Assembly: GCA_027062325.1 (NCBI GenBank)
Contig: JAMOTN010000032.1
Span: 1-42,132 of the forward strand
Reading direction: 5' to 3'
DNA length: 42,132 nt
DNA from: a bacterium
GTDB lineage: Bacteria; JAMOTN01
Of this stretch, positions 14,530 to 23,402 are shown one piece after another. Numbering within the stretch: the first letter of the stretch is position 1; each line of letters starts with the position of its first letter. The position numbers and the translations under genes were made by a program. The notes under the pieces were generated by a model, which did not search any database, had not been told where the DNA came from, and saw only the letters and a program-made list of their open reading frames with translations.

Positions 14530-16677
14530 ATGAGAATATCAGTTTTGCTAATTTTAGTGGCTTTTTTAACTTTGGCTAATGGAGTTGCTGAGTTTGAAGA
14601 GAAGCTAATTGCAAAGTATCATTCGATGCTGGATAGCTTATTCAAAGGTATGCACTACGTAAAAACTATTCAGAAGGATTATTTTGGCCGCACTTATGAA
14701 AGTTGGGAATCGGTTGGCGAGCCTGATAGTGAACTTGTTAGACGAAAAATTGATGCTTTTGAAGCAAGTATTCCCGAGAATGTTGTTTACGAGTATTATC
14801 TTAATGATCCTACAAATATAACAAGAAGGACGTTTGAGTGCTTGCCTTTGGTAGTAGTTATATCCCGCCTTGCAGCAGATGATATGAGAGTGGATGTATT
14901 CGATCAGCTTTTGGCTGTGGTTGATTCTTTATATGAGGATCCGTCTGAGAAGGTGTGGAAAGCATGGGCTCCCTATGACTATTACAGGTACAAGGCAGCT
15001 CAAAAGGTGGGGTTATCCTGGGATAAAGGGAATATGAATTATGAGCAGGTGTTTTTAGTAATAGGTTTACCGGCTCTTGTGACCAATCTTCTTGCTATGG
15101 ATGAGGAAGGGTGGGAAGATGCAATTTACGATAAGGAGTTTAAGTTGCCCGTTAAAATAGGCTTTGAACTTTCGGCTTCAAAGGATTACTTCTTGCCTTC
15201 TGAGTTCAGAAAAAGGTTTCTTTACTACAATAAGCATTATCTGAGTATAGAAGGTATGTGGAGAGGTAGGAGAGCTCGATTAGAAAATTTTAGATTGCAG
15301 CTTAAACCTGTTGTGAAGAGGGCAATAGTTAAGGTGATGGCTCGGAAAGTTGAGGAAAAAGGGAAAGAAAATTTATTGGAGGTATGGGCTTACTGGAAGG
15401 ATAAAAGAGGGGAGGTTCATAATTTGTTGCGTGGACGTGTAAATAAAAAATTTTTCTATTCGAAATTTTTAAAACAGATAAAATTACTTGAGAAGCTTGC
15501 TAAGTCTCCGGATAGCTACATAAAAGTTACATATGATAAAGAAACAGGTCGTGTTAAATTGGATGTTGATCCGAACTTGAAATTATTTGTAAGGGAAATG
15601 ATGGGAAGTGGAGAGAAAAGAAGTCGTGTGACGTTTATACTCGATTGGCATCCACGTTTTATATGGGATGTTACTGCAAAGAAACTTAATGATAGGGGAG
15701 TCGAGTTAAGGTTGTGGTTTGATGATAGAATCAAGTATTTTGCGCGTGCTAGAGATGTGAAAAAGGCTGATAAGGTGATGAAGTGCTATGCAGCAACTTT
15801 CTCTCCTGTCAATGCAGTGTTTGAACGTTATGAACTGTGCTCTCAGTGGTTTGAAGACAGTGTTGATCAAGCAGTTGATGAGTTGATAGGAGCTTTTGTG
15901 GATATGCTTGAGGTAGATGAGAATACATCGGAAGGAGTTGAAAAAGCTTGGGAAAAGGTTGCAGATAAGATAAAAGATTCAAAACAGGCTAAAAAGATAA
16001 AACAAGCGTGTAGGCGTTATTTGAAGCGCTTGAAAGTAAAAAATCGCGTGTTTCTGATGAGAGTTAAATCTGTTCTGGTGTATCTGCTTGGAGAGCTAAA
16101 ATTGGTTGTTGCTGATGCAGCTGGAGATGCTGCGAAAGAAAAGGTTGAGGAGTTTCTGAATGCGATTAAAAATAGGACAAAGATTACTGAAAAGCTAGGG
16201 AAGGCTTTAAAAGGTGCTATGGACAAGGATAATGTTGAAAGGACTAATAATGCTTATTATAAGATTGAAAGAGCAGTTTTGAATGGAAGGACACCTAGTA
16301 TTGATTATTCAGAGGTTGGAAGAAGATTACGTGAGATATTGCAGAAATATGAAGAAGAAAATATTAAAGGGGATACTTTCGAGTGGTTTGATTTTGCTCA
16401 GTCGATTGGTAGTAGTATGGAGAGTGCACAGGAAGAGTTTGAAGATAATTTGGAAGAGGTGTTTCCGAGTAAGCAGTTGGCTGATGAGTTCATGGATGCT
16501 TTTGAAGAGACTCCTTATTACAAAGTGGTTGAGATGTGGGGATTGGTTGGGAAAATATTGGCTAAGGGGTTTGCACTGTTAAAGGTTTATCAGTCACTTC
16601 AGATGCTTAAAGATTATGCTCATTTACGTAGTATGATGATGGGTGAGATGTGGAGAATATTTGTGCGCGGAAAGTGA
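14530..16677 (+). CDS. Large exported helical protein of unknown function
   Basis: A 715-residue protein. The ATG at 14530 has GGGAGGG (14516-14522) 7 bases upstream and yields a clear signal peptide (MRISVLLILVAFLTLANGVA). A longer frame from 14473 would overlap the previous gene, and an ATG at 14524 is too close to the ribosome site. The mature protein is charged and mostly helical (Lys/Glu-rich), with few cysteines and no repeats or domain I can name. A weakly hydrophobic stretch lies near residues 670-690. Third in a trio of unknown membrane or exported proteins before der. Confidence 0.7.
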   Translation: MRISVLLILVAFLTLANGVAEFEEKLIAKYHSMLDSLFKGMHYVKTIQKDYFGRTYESWESVGEPDSELVRRKIDAFEASIPENVVYEYYLNDPTNITRRTFECLPLVVVISRLAADDMRVDVFDQLLAVVDSLYEDPSEKVWKAWAPYDYYRYKAAQKVGLSWDKGNMNYEQVFLVIGLPALVTNLLAMDEEGWEDAIYDKEFKLPVKIGFELSASKDYFLPSEFRKRFLYYNKHYLSIEGMWRGRRARLENFRLQLKPVVKRAIVKVMARKVEEKGKENLLEVWAYWKDKRGEVHNLLRGRVNKKFFYSKFLKQIKLLEKLAKSPDSYIKVTYDKETGRVKLDVDPNLKLFVREMMGSGEKRSRVTFILDWHPRFIWDVTAKKLNDRGVELRLWFDDRIKYFARARDVKKADKVMKCYAATFSPVNAVFERYELCSQWFEDSVDQAVDELIGAFVDMLEVDENTSEGVEKAWEKVADKIKDSKQAKKIKQACRRYLKRLKVKNRVFLMRVKSVLVYLLGELKLVVADAAGDAAKEKVEEFLNAIKNRTKITEKLGKALKGAMDKDNVERTNNAYYKIERAVLNGRTPSIDYSEVGRRLREILQKYEEENIKGDTFEWFDFAQSIGSSMESAQEEFEDNLEEVFPSKQLADEFMDAFEETPYYKVVEMWGLVGKILAKGFALLKVYQSLQMLKDYAHLRSMMMGEMWRIFVRGK

Positions 16678-16704
16678 TGGGGGTAGAAAGGTTGGTGGAA
16701 TAGT

Positions 16705-18018
16705 ATGAAGTTGCCTAGAGTTGCAATAGTTGGTAGGCCAAATGTTGGAAAGTCGACGTTATTCAACAGGATATTAGGGTGGCGTAAGTCAATAGTTACA
16801 GATATAGCTGGAACTACACGCGATAGAACACAGGATGTTGCAGAGTGGGATGGTGAAAACTTTTTATTGATAGATACTGGTGGTATAGTGCCAGATGCAG
16901 ACAGTGAACTTGAGGAATTGATTACCCATCAAGCTTTAATAGGGGTAGAAAATGCTGATCTTGTCTTGTTCGTGGTTGATGGGAGAGAAGGGGTCTTGCC
17001 TACGGATGAAGATATAAGGGATATACTCCTACGTTATTCGAAACCTTATGTAGTTGTTGTAAATAAGATGGAAGATAAGATAAAGGATGAGAATTTGGCT
17101 GAATTTTACATTTTAGGTGAGGATGTAATAGGAGTTAGTGCAGAGCATGGCCAAAACATTGGGACACTTCTTGATAGAGTGTTGGAATTGATTAAGAAGT
17201 GTGGTTTGAAGGGGAAGGAAGAGTTGGAAGAGGAGCTAAAAATTGCCATTGTGGGACGCGTCAATGTTGGAAAATCAACTTACTTGAATGCGGTTGTAGG
17301 TTACTCACGCTCTGTTGTATCTGAGGTTGCTGGAACCACCAGGGATGTGGTAGATGAGATAATAAAAACTCCATATGGAATAGTGCGCCTCCTTGATACA
17401 GCTGGGATCAGAAAGAAACCGAAAAGTAGCATTGAATTTTATGGAATAAGAAGAGCTCAGAAGGCGATTTACAGAGCAGATGTTGTACTTTTTATGCTGG
17501 ATGCAACAGAAGGGGTAGTTTCTCAGGACTTGAGGATAGCAGGACTGATTCAAGAGGCTGCAAAGCCTGCAGTTGCAGTTTTTAACAAGTGGGATTTGAC
17601 GGATAGAGATGATGCTACTGTGAATAAATTGAGAGATGAATTTCGTAGTAGATGCTATTTTCTATCCTATTTACCGCTATTTTTTGTTTCTGCAAAGGAT
17701 AGAGTGAGAGTATTTAAACCAATTGCTAAGGCTTTTGAAGTTTATGAAAAGGCAAAGCAACGTGTCCGAACTGCAGACTTTAATACGTTTTTGCAAGATA
17801 TAATGTTTGGCTTTCCAATGCCTTCTAAAGGGAAAAGGCGTTTGAAGGTATTGTATGGTACGCAAGTTGCCACGCTTCCACCGCGGTTTGTGATATTTGT
17901 TAATCATCTGGATCTTGTTCAGCAAAATCTTATTAACTATATTGAGCAAAGAATTCGTGAGGTGTGGGATTTTGAAGGAGTGCCTGTGTTGTTGAGTTTT
18001 AGACAAAGGAAAAGATAA
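16705..18018 (+). CDS. der: GTPase Der (EngA), ribosome assembly
   Basis: A 437-residue double GTPase needed for 50S subunit maturation. Domain 1: G1 GRPNVGKST, GTTRDR, G3 DTGG, G4 NKMED. Domain 2: G1 GRVNVGKST (Val where Pro is usual), GTTRDV, DTAG, NKWD. A C-terminal KH-like domain ends near FEGVPVLLSFRQRKR, the usual finish. In domain 1 the G4 motif is NKxE not NKxD; T. maritima Der also has Glu there as I recall, so this may be lineage-typical rather than a defect. The start is well placed behind the unknown exported trio. Confidence 0.95.
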   Translation: MKLPRVAIVGRPNVGKSTLFNRILGWRKSIVTDIAGTTRDRTQDVAEWDGENFLLIDTGGIVPDADSELEELITHQALIGVENADLVLFVVDGREGVLPTDEDIRDILLRYSKPYVVVVNKMEDKIKDENLAEFYILGEDVIGVSAEHGQNIGTLLDRVLELIKKCGLKGKEELEEELKIAIVGRVNVGKSTYLNAVVGYSRSVVSEVAGTTRDVVDEIIKTPYGIVRLLDTAGIRKKPKSSIEFYGIRRAQKAIYRADVVLFMLDATEGVVSQDLRIAGLIQEAAKPAVAVFNKWDLTDRDDATVNKLRDEFRSRCYFLSYLPLFFVSAKDRVRVFKPIAKAFEVYEKAKQRVRTADFNTFLQDIMFGFPMPSKGKRRLKVLYGTQVATLPPRFVIFVNHLDLVQQNLINYIEQRIREVWDFEGVPVLLSFRQRKR

Positions 18019-18056
18019 GGGGTAAGAAATTGAATATATACAAGGGGGGGAATTTT

Positions 18057-19319
18057 ATGGTAGATGTCAAAAGACAGTTTACGGAGCTTTTGAGTTATCA
18101 TGATGCCTATAAAAAGATGAAGGAGATTGTTAATAGCTGGAGAGAGAATGCTATAAGAGATATAAAATTGAGAAGGATTTTGGGTCTTGAAAGTGTGATT
18201 TCCATCTCTGAAGGTGTGGGTGGCTTTGTAGCAGAGGATGTGAAAGCCCCATTTGATTTTCCGGTTTTTAACGTCTCTGGAGTTGATGGATGGGCAGTTT
18301 CAGGAGAAGAAGAAGGAAAGTATCGTGTAGTTGGGGAGATAATGGCAGGGGATGTTGGAAAGGAGATTAAACTAAAAGCAGGAGAGGCATGTTGGGTTGC
18401 GACAGGAGCTAAAGTTCCTGCGGGGACTGTGCGTGTGGTTATGAAGGAACATGCAGAAGAAAGCGATGGATATGTTTGGGTGCCAGCTGGGAAAAGGGGT
18501 GATAATTTTGACAGGTGCGGAGATGACATACGGAATGGAGAGCTTCTTTTGAGGAGCTTTGATGTTGTTAGGACAAAGGATTTACCGATTCTTGCAAACT
18601 ATGGAATTTTGGAGTTGAGAATCTTTAGACTTCCTGTGGTAGCTTTTGTCACGGGAGATGAGCTTTTGGATCCGCGGCAAGCAGATGAGAAGATTTTGAA
18701 AATGGGAATGGTGGTTGATGTTCACAGTACGACTTTGAAGAGTTTAATAGAGAGAATGGGTTATTCAGCTGTAATTGAGCGTGTAAAAGATGTAAAGGAT
18801 GAGTTTAAAGAAAGAGTTTATGCAAAGTTATGTGAGGGATACAGGTTATTTGTTTCTACGGGAGCTGCAAGCGTTGGAAAGAAGGATTTAGTAGTGGAGG
18901 TTATAAGCGAGCTTGGATTTGAAAAGGTATTTCATGGAGTTAGGCAAAAGCCGGGTAAACCTACAGGTCTTTATTACAATGAACGAGAAAATGCAGTTTT
19001 TTTGGTGATTCCTGGAAAGCCTTTTTCAGCTACAATGGTTATGCACACATTTTTGGTTCCAATGCTCAAGATGATACGTGGTGAGGTTTTTAGATTTGAA
19101 AAAGCACGATTATCGGAAAGTGTTGAAGTTAAGGGAAAGAGAGCTGAATGGATCCCTGTTATAATTGAGGATGATGAGTATGAGGATATAGTTGTGAGAC
19201 CGCTTGCTTTGAAAAGTTCCCTGTTTTTGTCAAATTTGTTTTCTGATGGAGTGATATATGTGGAGAGTGGTGAAAGATTGTCTGCAGGGGAAAAAGTAAT
19301 ATTTGTAAAGTGGCTTTAA
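18057..19319 (+). CDS. moeA: Molybdopterin molybdenumtransferase MoeA-like protein
   Basis: A 420-residue MoeA-family protein, which inserts molybdenum (or tungsten) into molybdopterin. Seen: the N-terminal VSGVDGWAV segment, GDDIRNGE, VTGDEL at about residue 198, STGAASVGKKD at about 267, KPGKPTG and VIPGKPFSATM at about 319. The family usually has SGGVSVGxxD, so the Thr-Gly-Ala version is a divergent form. The ATG at 18057 was chosen because a G7 tract (18044-18050) forms its ribosome site; a TTG at 18030 lacks one. No other molybdenum cofactor genes or molybdoenzymes are in the window. Confidence 0.85.
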   Translation: MVDVKRQFTELLSYHDAYKKMKEIVNSWRENAIRDIKLRRILGLESVISISEGVGGFVAEDVKAPFDFPVFNVSGVDGWAVSGEEEGKYRVVGEIMAGDVGKEIKLKAGEACWVATGAKVPAGTVRVVMKEHAEESDGYVWVPAGKRGDNFDRCGDDIRNGELLLRSFDVVRTKDLPILANYGILELRIFRLPVVAFVTGDELLDPRQADEKILKMGMVVDVHSTTLKSLIERMGYSAVIERVKDVKDEFKERVYAKLCEGYRLFVSTGAASVGKKDLVVEVISELGFEKVFHGVRQKPGKPTGLYYNERENAVFLVIPGKPFSATMVMHTFLVPMLKMIRGEVFRFEKARLSESVEVKGKRAEWIPVIIEDDEYEDIVVRPLALKSSLFLSNLFSDGVIYVESGERLSAGEKVIFVKWL

Positions 19320-19365
19320 TCTGCGGTTTAAATTTACAGCGTTGCATATTTGGAAGGTGGAGTTT

Positions 19366-21018
19366 GTGAATGAATACTTTTTGAAAGCGGATGGAGAAAG
19401 TTGGGTTTTGTTGACTGAGAAGCTCCTACCTTATAGAAAATACAACTCGTTGTTAACAACTGATGCGGGTTATCCATGGGGAAGAGTTAACTGGATATAC
19501 TCGATGCGTTTTAAAGGTGGAGAGAAGAGAAAAATTTTGGTTCAATGTGGGAGAAGACGACTTTTAGGAGAGGGTTTTGAAATACGGCTTCATGAGAAAG
19601 CAGTTGAGATAGTGTTTACTGAAGATGTCGATGTGTTTTTTCAGTTTGCCTTTTTTACTTTTCATGAGCAGAATTTGCCTGGGAGCGATTTTAGGTGGCA
19701 GTGTTCTTACATAGATGGTGGCGTGGCGCGGGAAGGTGTTGGAAGGGTCAGATGGAAGTTTGAAGGGTTGAAGGCTAGTTTGTCAAACAACTGGTTAATT
19801 GTTGAATTTCCCGAAGAGAAGAGAAGAGGTTACGAATACATAAGTTGGCTTTGGGAGGCTCTTAGGCTAAAGGGAAGAGGAAGAGTTTTGTTTTGGGTGG
19901 AGGATGAGGGAGAAAAAGATTTGCAGGCTACGGTTTTGTCTGATGAGATATTTTCTAGTAATGAGGGACTGAGTCGTGGGGATATTGTTTATTCTTTTTT
20001 GACAGATGGATTGGTAAATGCAGGATATCCATGGTTTGAGGTATGGGGAAGAGATAGTGCAATTTTTGGGATGCAGATTCTGGAATCTGGTTTTGAAAGA
20101 GAAGCTTTGAAAATTTTGGAAGAGCTGATTAACAACTCATGGAAAGGATTAGTTTGGCATCGGTTTTCCTACAAAAGAGTTGCTTCTTATACTTTGTGTG
20201 CAGATGCTACTTTGTGGACAACTTTATTTGCTGAGAAATTATCGCGTGCGTTGGGAAATGAGAGTATAAAGGGATTTGTTGAGTTTTTTGAGGAAGTTTT
20301 CTCGGCCTATTGGGAAGGGTGGCACGATTGGAGGGCACAAGATATTTTTGAGTTAAAGGAAGTAGTGAGGGATAGAAAGAATAACTATACTTGGATGGAT
20401 ACTCCCTACGTTTACAGAGGGAAAAGTCCAATTGAGTTGAGTTTTTTATGGTTTGAATTTGTTAATTGGTTGAGGGAGTTGGATAAAATTGGTTATGTTA
20501 GGTCTTCTAAAGTTAGGGACAGGTTGAAATTATTATATGATGAAGAGCGCTGGCTGAAGATGCTTTGTGATTTGTATTTTGTGAATGAGAAGGGTTGGTT
20601 TGCAGATGGGATTGATTGGAATGGTGATCAGCTAAAAATTTTGCGTCCTAATCAGTTCATGCTACTTAAAATGGATAGAGTGTGCAGAGAGAAAGAATTT
20701 GAAAAAACTCTTCTTGGGAGCTATAAAAAGGTTAGGGATTTGTTAGTCAGGCCCTTTGGAGTGTTGACACTTGCCCCTAATGAAGAGAATTTTATTGCAG
20801 AGCCGGCTTATGCAGTATCAGAGTTTGATAAAGCTTATCATAATGGATGCGCATGGCCTTTTTTGGGTTGGTTTGTCAATGAAAAGGTGGATGAAGAATT
20901 TTTAAAGGAGCATCTTTCCAACAGTGGGGTTGGTTTTGTTTCTGAAGTTTTTACTCCGTCTGGTGAAGCTAGAGGTTGTCCTTTTCAAGCTTGGAGCGTG
21001 TGGACTTTAATTCAATAA
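19366..21018 (+). CDS. Glycogen-debranching-type amylo-alpha-1,6-glucosidase
   Basis: A protein of about 550 residues like the bacterial and archaeal amylo-alpha-1,6-glucosidases (GDE C-terminal family), which remove alpha-1,6 branch glucose from glycogen-type polymers. An N-terminal beta-rich domain is followed by a helical toroid with PWFEVWGRDSA (about residue 220), YTWMDTPY (about 343), AYHNGCAWPFLGW (about 491) and closing GCPFQAWSVWTL, all hallmark segments. The GTG at 19366 is favoured by AAGGTGG upstream; a TTG at 19342 would add 8 residues but has no clear site. It has no signal peptide, so it is cytoplasmic. No other glycogen genes lie nearby. Confidence 0.82.
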   Translation: MNEYFLKADGESWVLLTEKLLPYRKYNSLLTTDAGYPWGRVNWIYSMRFKGGEKRKILVQCGRRRLLGEGFEIRLHEKAVEIVFTEDVDVFFQFAFFTFHEQNLPGSDFRWQCSYIDGGVAREGVGRVRWKFEGLKASLSNNWLIVEFPEEKRRGYEYISWLWEALRLKGRGRVLFWVEDEGEKDLQATVLSDEIFSSNEGLSRGDIVYSFLTDGLVNAGYPWFEVWGRDSAIFGMQILESGFEREALKILEELINNSWKGLVWHRFSYKRVASYTLCADATLWTTLFAEKLSRALGNESIKGFVEFFEEVFSAYWEGWHDWRAQDIFELKEVVRDRKNNYTWMDTPYVYRGKSPIELSFLWFEFVNWLRELDKIGYVRSSKVRDRLKLLYDEERWLKMLCDLYFVNEKGWFADGIDWNGDQLKILRPNQFMLLKMDRVCREKEFEKTLLGSYKKVRDLLVRPFGVLTLAPNEENFIAEPAYAVSEFDKAYHNGCAWPFLGWFVNEKVDEEFLKEHLSNSGVGFVSEVFTPSGEARGCPFQAWSVWTLIQ

Positions 21019-21024
21019 TTTTTT

Positions 21025-21030
21025 TATAAT
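21025..21030 (+). promoter_or_regulatory. Candidate -10 box before the dehydrogenase cluster
   Basis: A perfect TATAAT in the 67-base gap before the five-gene redox cluster. The only -35 candidate (TGGACT, 21001-21006, 18-base spacer) is poor. The surrounding T-rich tract could also act as weak transcription stop for the preceding gene. Low certainty. Confidence 0.35.
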
Positions 21031-21085
21031 CAAGAATAATTGGGGAGAATGTAGTTTTCTTTTGCTTCAGCAGGAGGGAGGGGCT

Positions 21086-21400
21086 ATGGAGTTTGTAAGG
21101 AGAATTGTTGAACATCCAGTTTTGGAATACGAGAAGGGGAAAAAGATAAGATTTTTCTTTGAGGATAGGGAGATAGAAGCTTTTGAAGGGGAAACTATTG
21201 CAGCGGCTTTAGAAGCTGCAGGAGTGCGATGGTATAGGGAGACTGCAAAGTATGGGAGAAAAAGAGGAATATTTTGCGCTATAGGTAAGTGCTCGTCTTG
21301 TTTGGTGGTGGCAGATAACAGAGTGGTTAAAGCTTGTCAGACGTTGGTTAAAGAGGGAATGATTGTTAAGCGACTTAGGGGGAAACCACAGATTGCCTAA
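21086..21400 (+). CDS. Plant-type [2Fe-2S] subunit of an amino-acid dehydrogenase (HcnA/SoxA-N-like)
   Basis: A 104-residue ferredoxin-like protein with C-x4-C-x2-C-x11-C (CAIGKCSSC then a later KAC), the pattern of the small 2Fe-2S module in hydrogen cyanide synthase HcnA and in dye-linked proline dehydrogenases. It passes electrons between flavin subunits. The ATG at 21086 has a purine-rich GGAGGGAGGGG site; a TTG at 21062 is rejected. First of five consecutive redox genes, all on the plus strand with short gaps, which together form one multi-subunit enzyme. Confidence 0.85.
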   Translation: MEFVRRIVEHPVLEYEKGKKIRFFFEDREIEAFEGETIAAALEAAGVRWYRETAKYGRKRGIFCAIGKCSSCLVVADNRVVKACQTLVKEGMIVKRLRGKPQIA

Positions 21401-21444
21401 TTTGTTTAAATTTATGAGTTTATTGAATTTGGGGTGGTGAAAAA

Positions 21445-22539
21445 ATGGTTGAGGAGTACGACGTGGTAATAGTTGGTTCGGGGCCTGCGGGACTTGCAGC
21501 TGCGGAGGTTTTAGGTGGAGAGGTTTCCGTATGCGTATTGGATGAACAGCCGTATGCTGGAGGGCAGTTGATAAAGCAAACACACAAATTTTTTGGTTCA
21601 AAAGAGCATTTTGCTGGGTGGCGTGGAATAGATATAGCTGAATACTTAATTGGGGAAGTGAAGAGAAGAGGTGTTGAGTTGAAGCAGCAGCATAGAGTAT
21701 TGGGATACTATGCAGAAGAAGATCTGGTGGTGGCAGAAGATGAGAATGGTAAGTTACATGAAATAAGAGGTAAGAAGTACTTGTTTGCAACTGGAGCGAT
21801 GGAGAACATGTTTGTGTTTGAAAATAATGATTTACCGGGTATTTTTGGTGCAGGTGCTGCGCAGACTCTGATGAATATGTATGGAGTGAAGCCTGGAACA
21901 CGTGTTGTGATGCTTGGAGCAGGTAATATTGGTTTGATAGTGAGTTATCAGATGTTACAAGCTGGTATAGATGTTGCGATGATTTTAGATGCGTCGCCAA
22001 CTATTGGTGGATACCATGTTCATGCTGCAAAAGTTGTGAGAGCAGGAGTGCCAATAAGAACCCGGTATACTGTAAAGAGAGCGATAGGAGAAGATAAACT
22101 TGAGGCGGTAGAAATAGTCAAACTTGATGAAAATTGGTCTCCGATTGATGGAACAGAAGAGATAGTGGAGGCTGATCTCCTCTGTATATCCATAGGTTTG
22201 TCTCCTGTTATAGAGTTGTTTGCTCAGGCAGGATGCCGAATAGAGTATGTGCCATTTTTAGGCGGATATGTTCCCGTTCACAATAAATTTATGAAAACGA
22301 CTAATGAAAAGATTTTTGTGGCAGGTGATGCTTCGGGAATTGAAGAAGCAAGCACTGCTATGGTTGAAGGAAAGATTGCTGCTTTGGCTATGTTGGGTGA
22401 TTTAAAAAACGTGGATATTGAGGATAGAATTATGCATGAATTTGAAAGTCTTGCCAAGCTGAGAACAGGCTTTTTTGGAAGACGCCCCAAAGAGGGGAAG
22501 ATTCAGATGGAGAAGCTTGCTTCTAAGTATGGTTTGTAA
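21445..22539 (+). CDS. FAD/NAD(P)-type oxidoreductase subunit (proline dehydrogenase alpha / HcnB-like)
   Basis: A 364-residue flavoprotein with an N-terminal GSGPAGLAAAE dinucleotide fold for FAD, the conserved PYAGGQLIKQTHKFFGS stretch, GARY-like GAMENMF, a second dinucleotide site MLGAGNIGLIVSYQML, and a C-terminal VAGDASGIEEASTAM FAD motif. This is the alpha subunit type of dye-linked L-proline dehydrogenase, HcnB and nopaline/octopine oxidases. Those proteins often carry a C-terminal BFD-type 2Fe-2S domain; here it is missing and is instead encoded by a separate gene at 23092. It probably takes electrons from the beta-type FAD subunit encoded at 23403. Confidence 0.88.
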   Translation: MVEEYDVVIVGSGPAGLAAAEVLGGEVSVCVLDEQPYAGGQLIKQTHKFFGSKEHFAGWRGIDIAEYLIGEVKRRGVELKQQHRVLGYYAEEDLVVAEDENGKLHEIRGKKYLFATGAMENMFVFENNDLPGIFGAGAAQTLMNMYGVKPGTRVVMLGAGNIGLIVSYQMLQAGIDVAMILDASPTIGGYHVHAAKVVRAGVPIRTRYTVKRAIGEDKLEAVEIVKLDENWSPIDGTEEIVEADLLCISIGLSPVIELFAQAGCRIEYVPFLGGYVPVHNKFMKTTNEKIFVAGDASGIEEASTAMVEGKIAALAMLGDLKNVDIEDRIMHEFESLAKLRTGFFGRRPKEGKIQMEKLASKYGL

Positions 22540-22573
22540 TTGATTGGCAGGTTTGGTTTGGGGGGTGTGTTAG

Positions 22574-23056
22574 GTGAATACACCTTGGAGAAAAGATGGA
22601 ATATTAGATAATTCGGTTGTGTCTAAATTGCTGCCACCAGAGGAGCTGAGAAATTCGAAGGCGTATGCACTGTTGGAGTGTGTAGAAAATATTCCGTGTG
22701 ATCCATGTACTCGAGCTTGTCCTTTCAAAGCAATAACAATGGAACATATAACTGATTTGCCACAGATTAATTGGGATAGGTGTACAGGATGTGCCCTTTG
22801 CGTTATGGCTTGTCCGGGACTTGCAATATTCATAATTGATGAAACAACGGATCCTGCAAAAGTTACGGTGCCTTACGAGATGCTGCCACTTCCTGAGGTT
22901 GGAGAAGAGGTTAAGCTGTTATCTAGACGTGGGGAAGTAATTGGAAAGGGGAAGGTTTTAAAGCTTAAGGTTTCTAAGAATAAGACGTATGCGGTGACAG
23001 TTGAAGTGCCTCGAGAGAGGGTGCATGATGTGCGAGCGATAAGGTGTATTAAGTAG
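22574..23056 (+). CDS. 2x[4Fe-4S] ferredoxin-type subunit
   Basis: A 160-residue protein with two 4Fe-4S motifs: an IPCDPCTRACPF set preceded by further Cys, and CTGCALCVMACPG. After these comes a beta-rich C-terminal domain (residues about 100-160) with VEVPRERVHDVRAIR. This matches the ferredoxin-like delta-type subunit found beside dye-linked proline dehydrogenases and related clusters; it probably links the flavin subunits to an external electron acceptor. The GTG start at 22574 has a G-rich site upstream. Third of five redox genes. Confidence 0.85.
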   Translation: MNTPWRKDGILDNSVVSKLLPPEELRNSKAYALLECVENIPCDPCTRACPFKAITMEHITDLPQINWDRCTGCALCVMACPGLAIFIIDETTDPAKVTVPYEMLPLPEVGEEVKLLSRRGEVIGKGKVLKLKVSKNKTYAVTVEVPRERVHDVRAIRCIK

Positions 23057-23091
23057 TAAGTAAGGGAAGTGCTTGGGTGAGGTGATGATTT

Positions 23092-23364
23092 GTGAGGTTC
23101 GTCTGCCGATGTGAGGAAGTTACAGAAGAGGAGATAGTTAGGTTAGCAAAAGAGGGTTATTCTCTAGAAGAGATAAAGCGTATGACTCGCATGGGAATGG
23201 GATTGTGTCAGGGTAGAACGTGTTTGAGAATTGCGGCTCGAATTATTGCTGGGATTCAGGGAAAAGATTTGTCTGAAATAAAGTTGCCAACTTCAAGACA
23301 ACCAGTAGTTCCTGTTGAGTTAGGAAAACTGAATGAAGCTTTTGTGAAATCAAAAGATGAGTAG
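23092..23364 (+). CDS. BFD-type [2Fe-2S] domain protein
   Basis: A 90-residue protein with a CRC pair near the N-terminus and CQGRTC later: C-x-C ... C-x4-C, the signature of bacterioferritin-associated-ferredoxin (BFD) 2Fe-2S domains. In HcnB/proline dehydrogenase alpha subunits the same domain is usually fused at the C-terminus; here it is free. The GTG at 23092 follows GAGGTGATG. It lies 35 bases after the 4Fe-4S gene and 38 before the beta-type subunit gene, so it is almost surely part of the same enzyme. Confidence 0.85.
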   Translation: MRFVCRCEEVTEEEIVRLAKEGYSLEEIKRMTRMGMGLCQGRTCLRIAARIIAGIQGKDLSEIKLPTSRQPVVPVELGKLNEAFVKSKDE

Positions 23365-23402
23365 TTTGATTTGCCAAGCTCTTTTCGGGGAGGGACCAGG
23401 TT

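Noticed and set aside
21209-22000. 263-codon minus-strand frame over the redox genes
   Set aside because: Overlaps two clear redox genes; Gln/His/Leu-rich antisense product.
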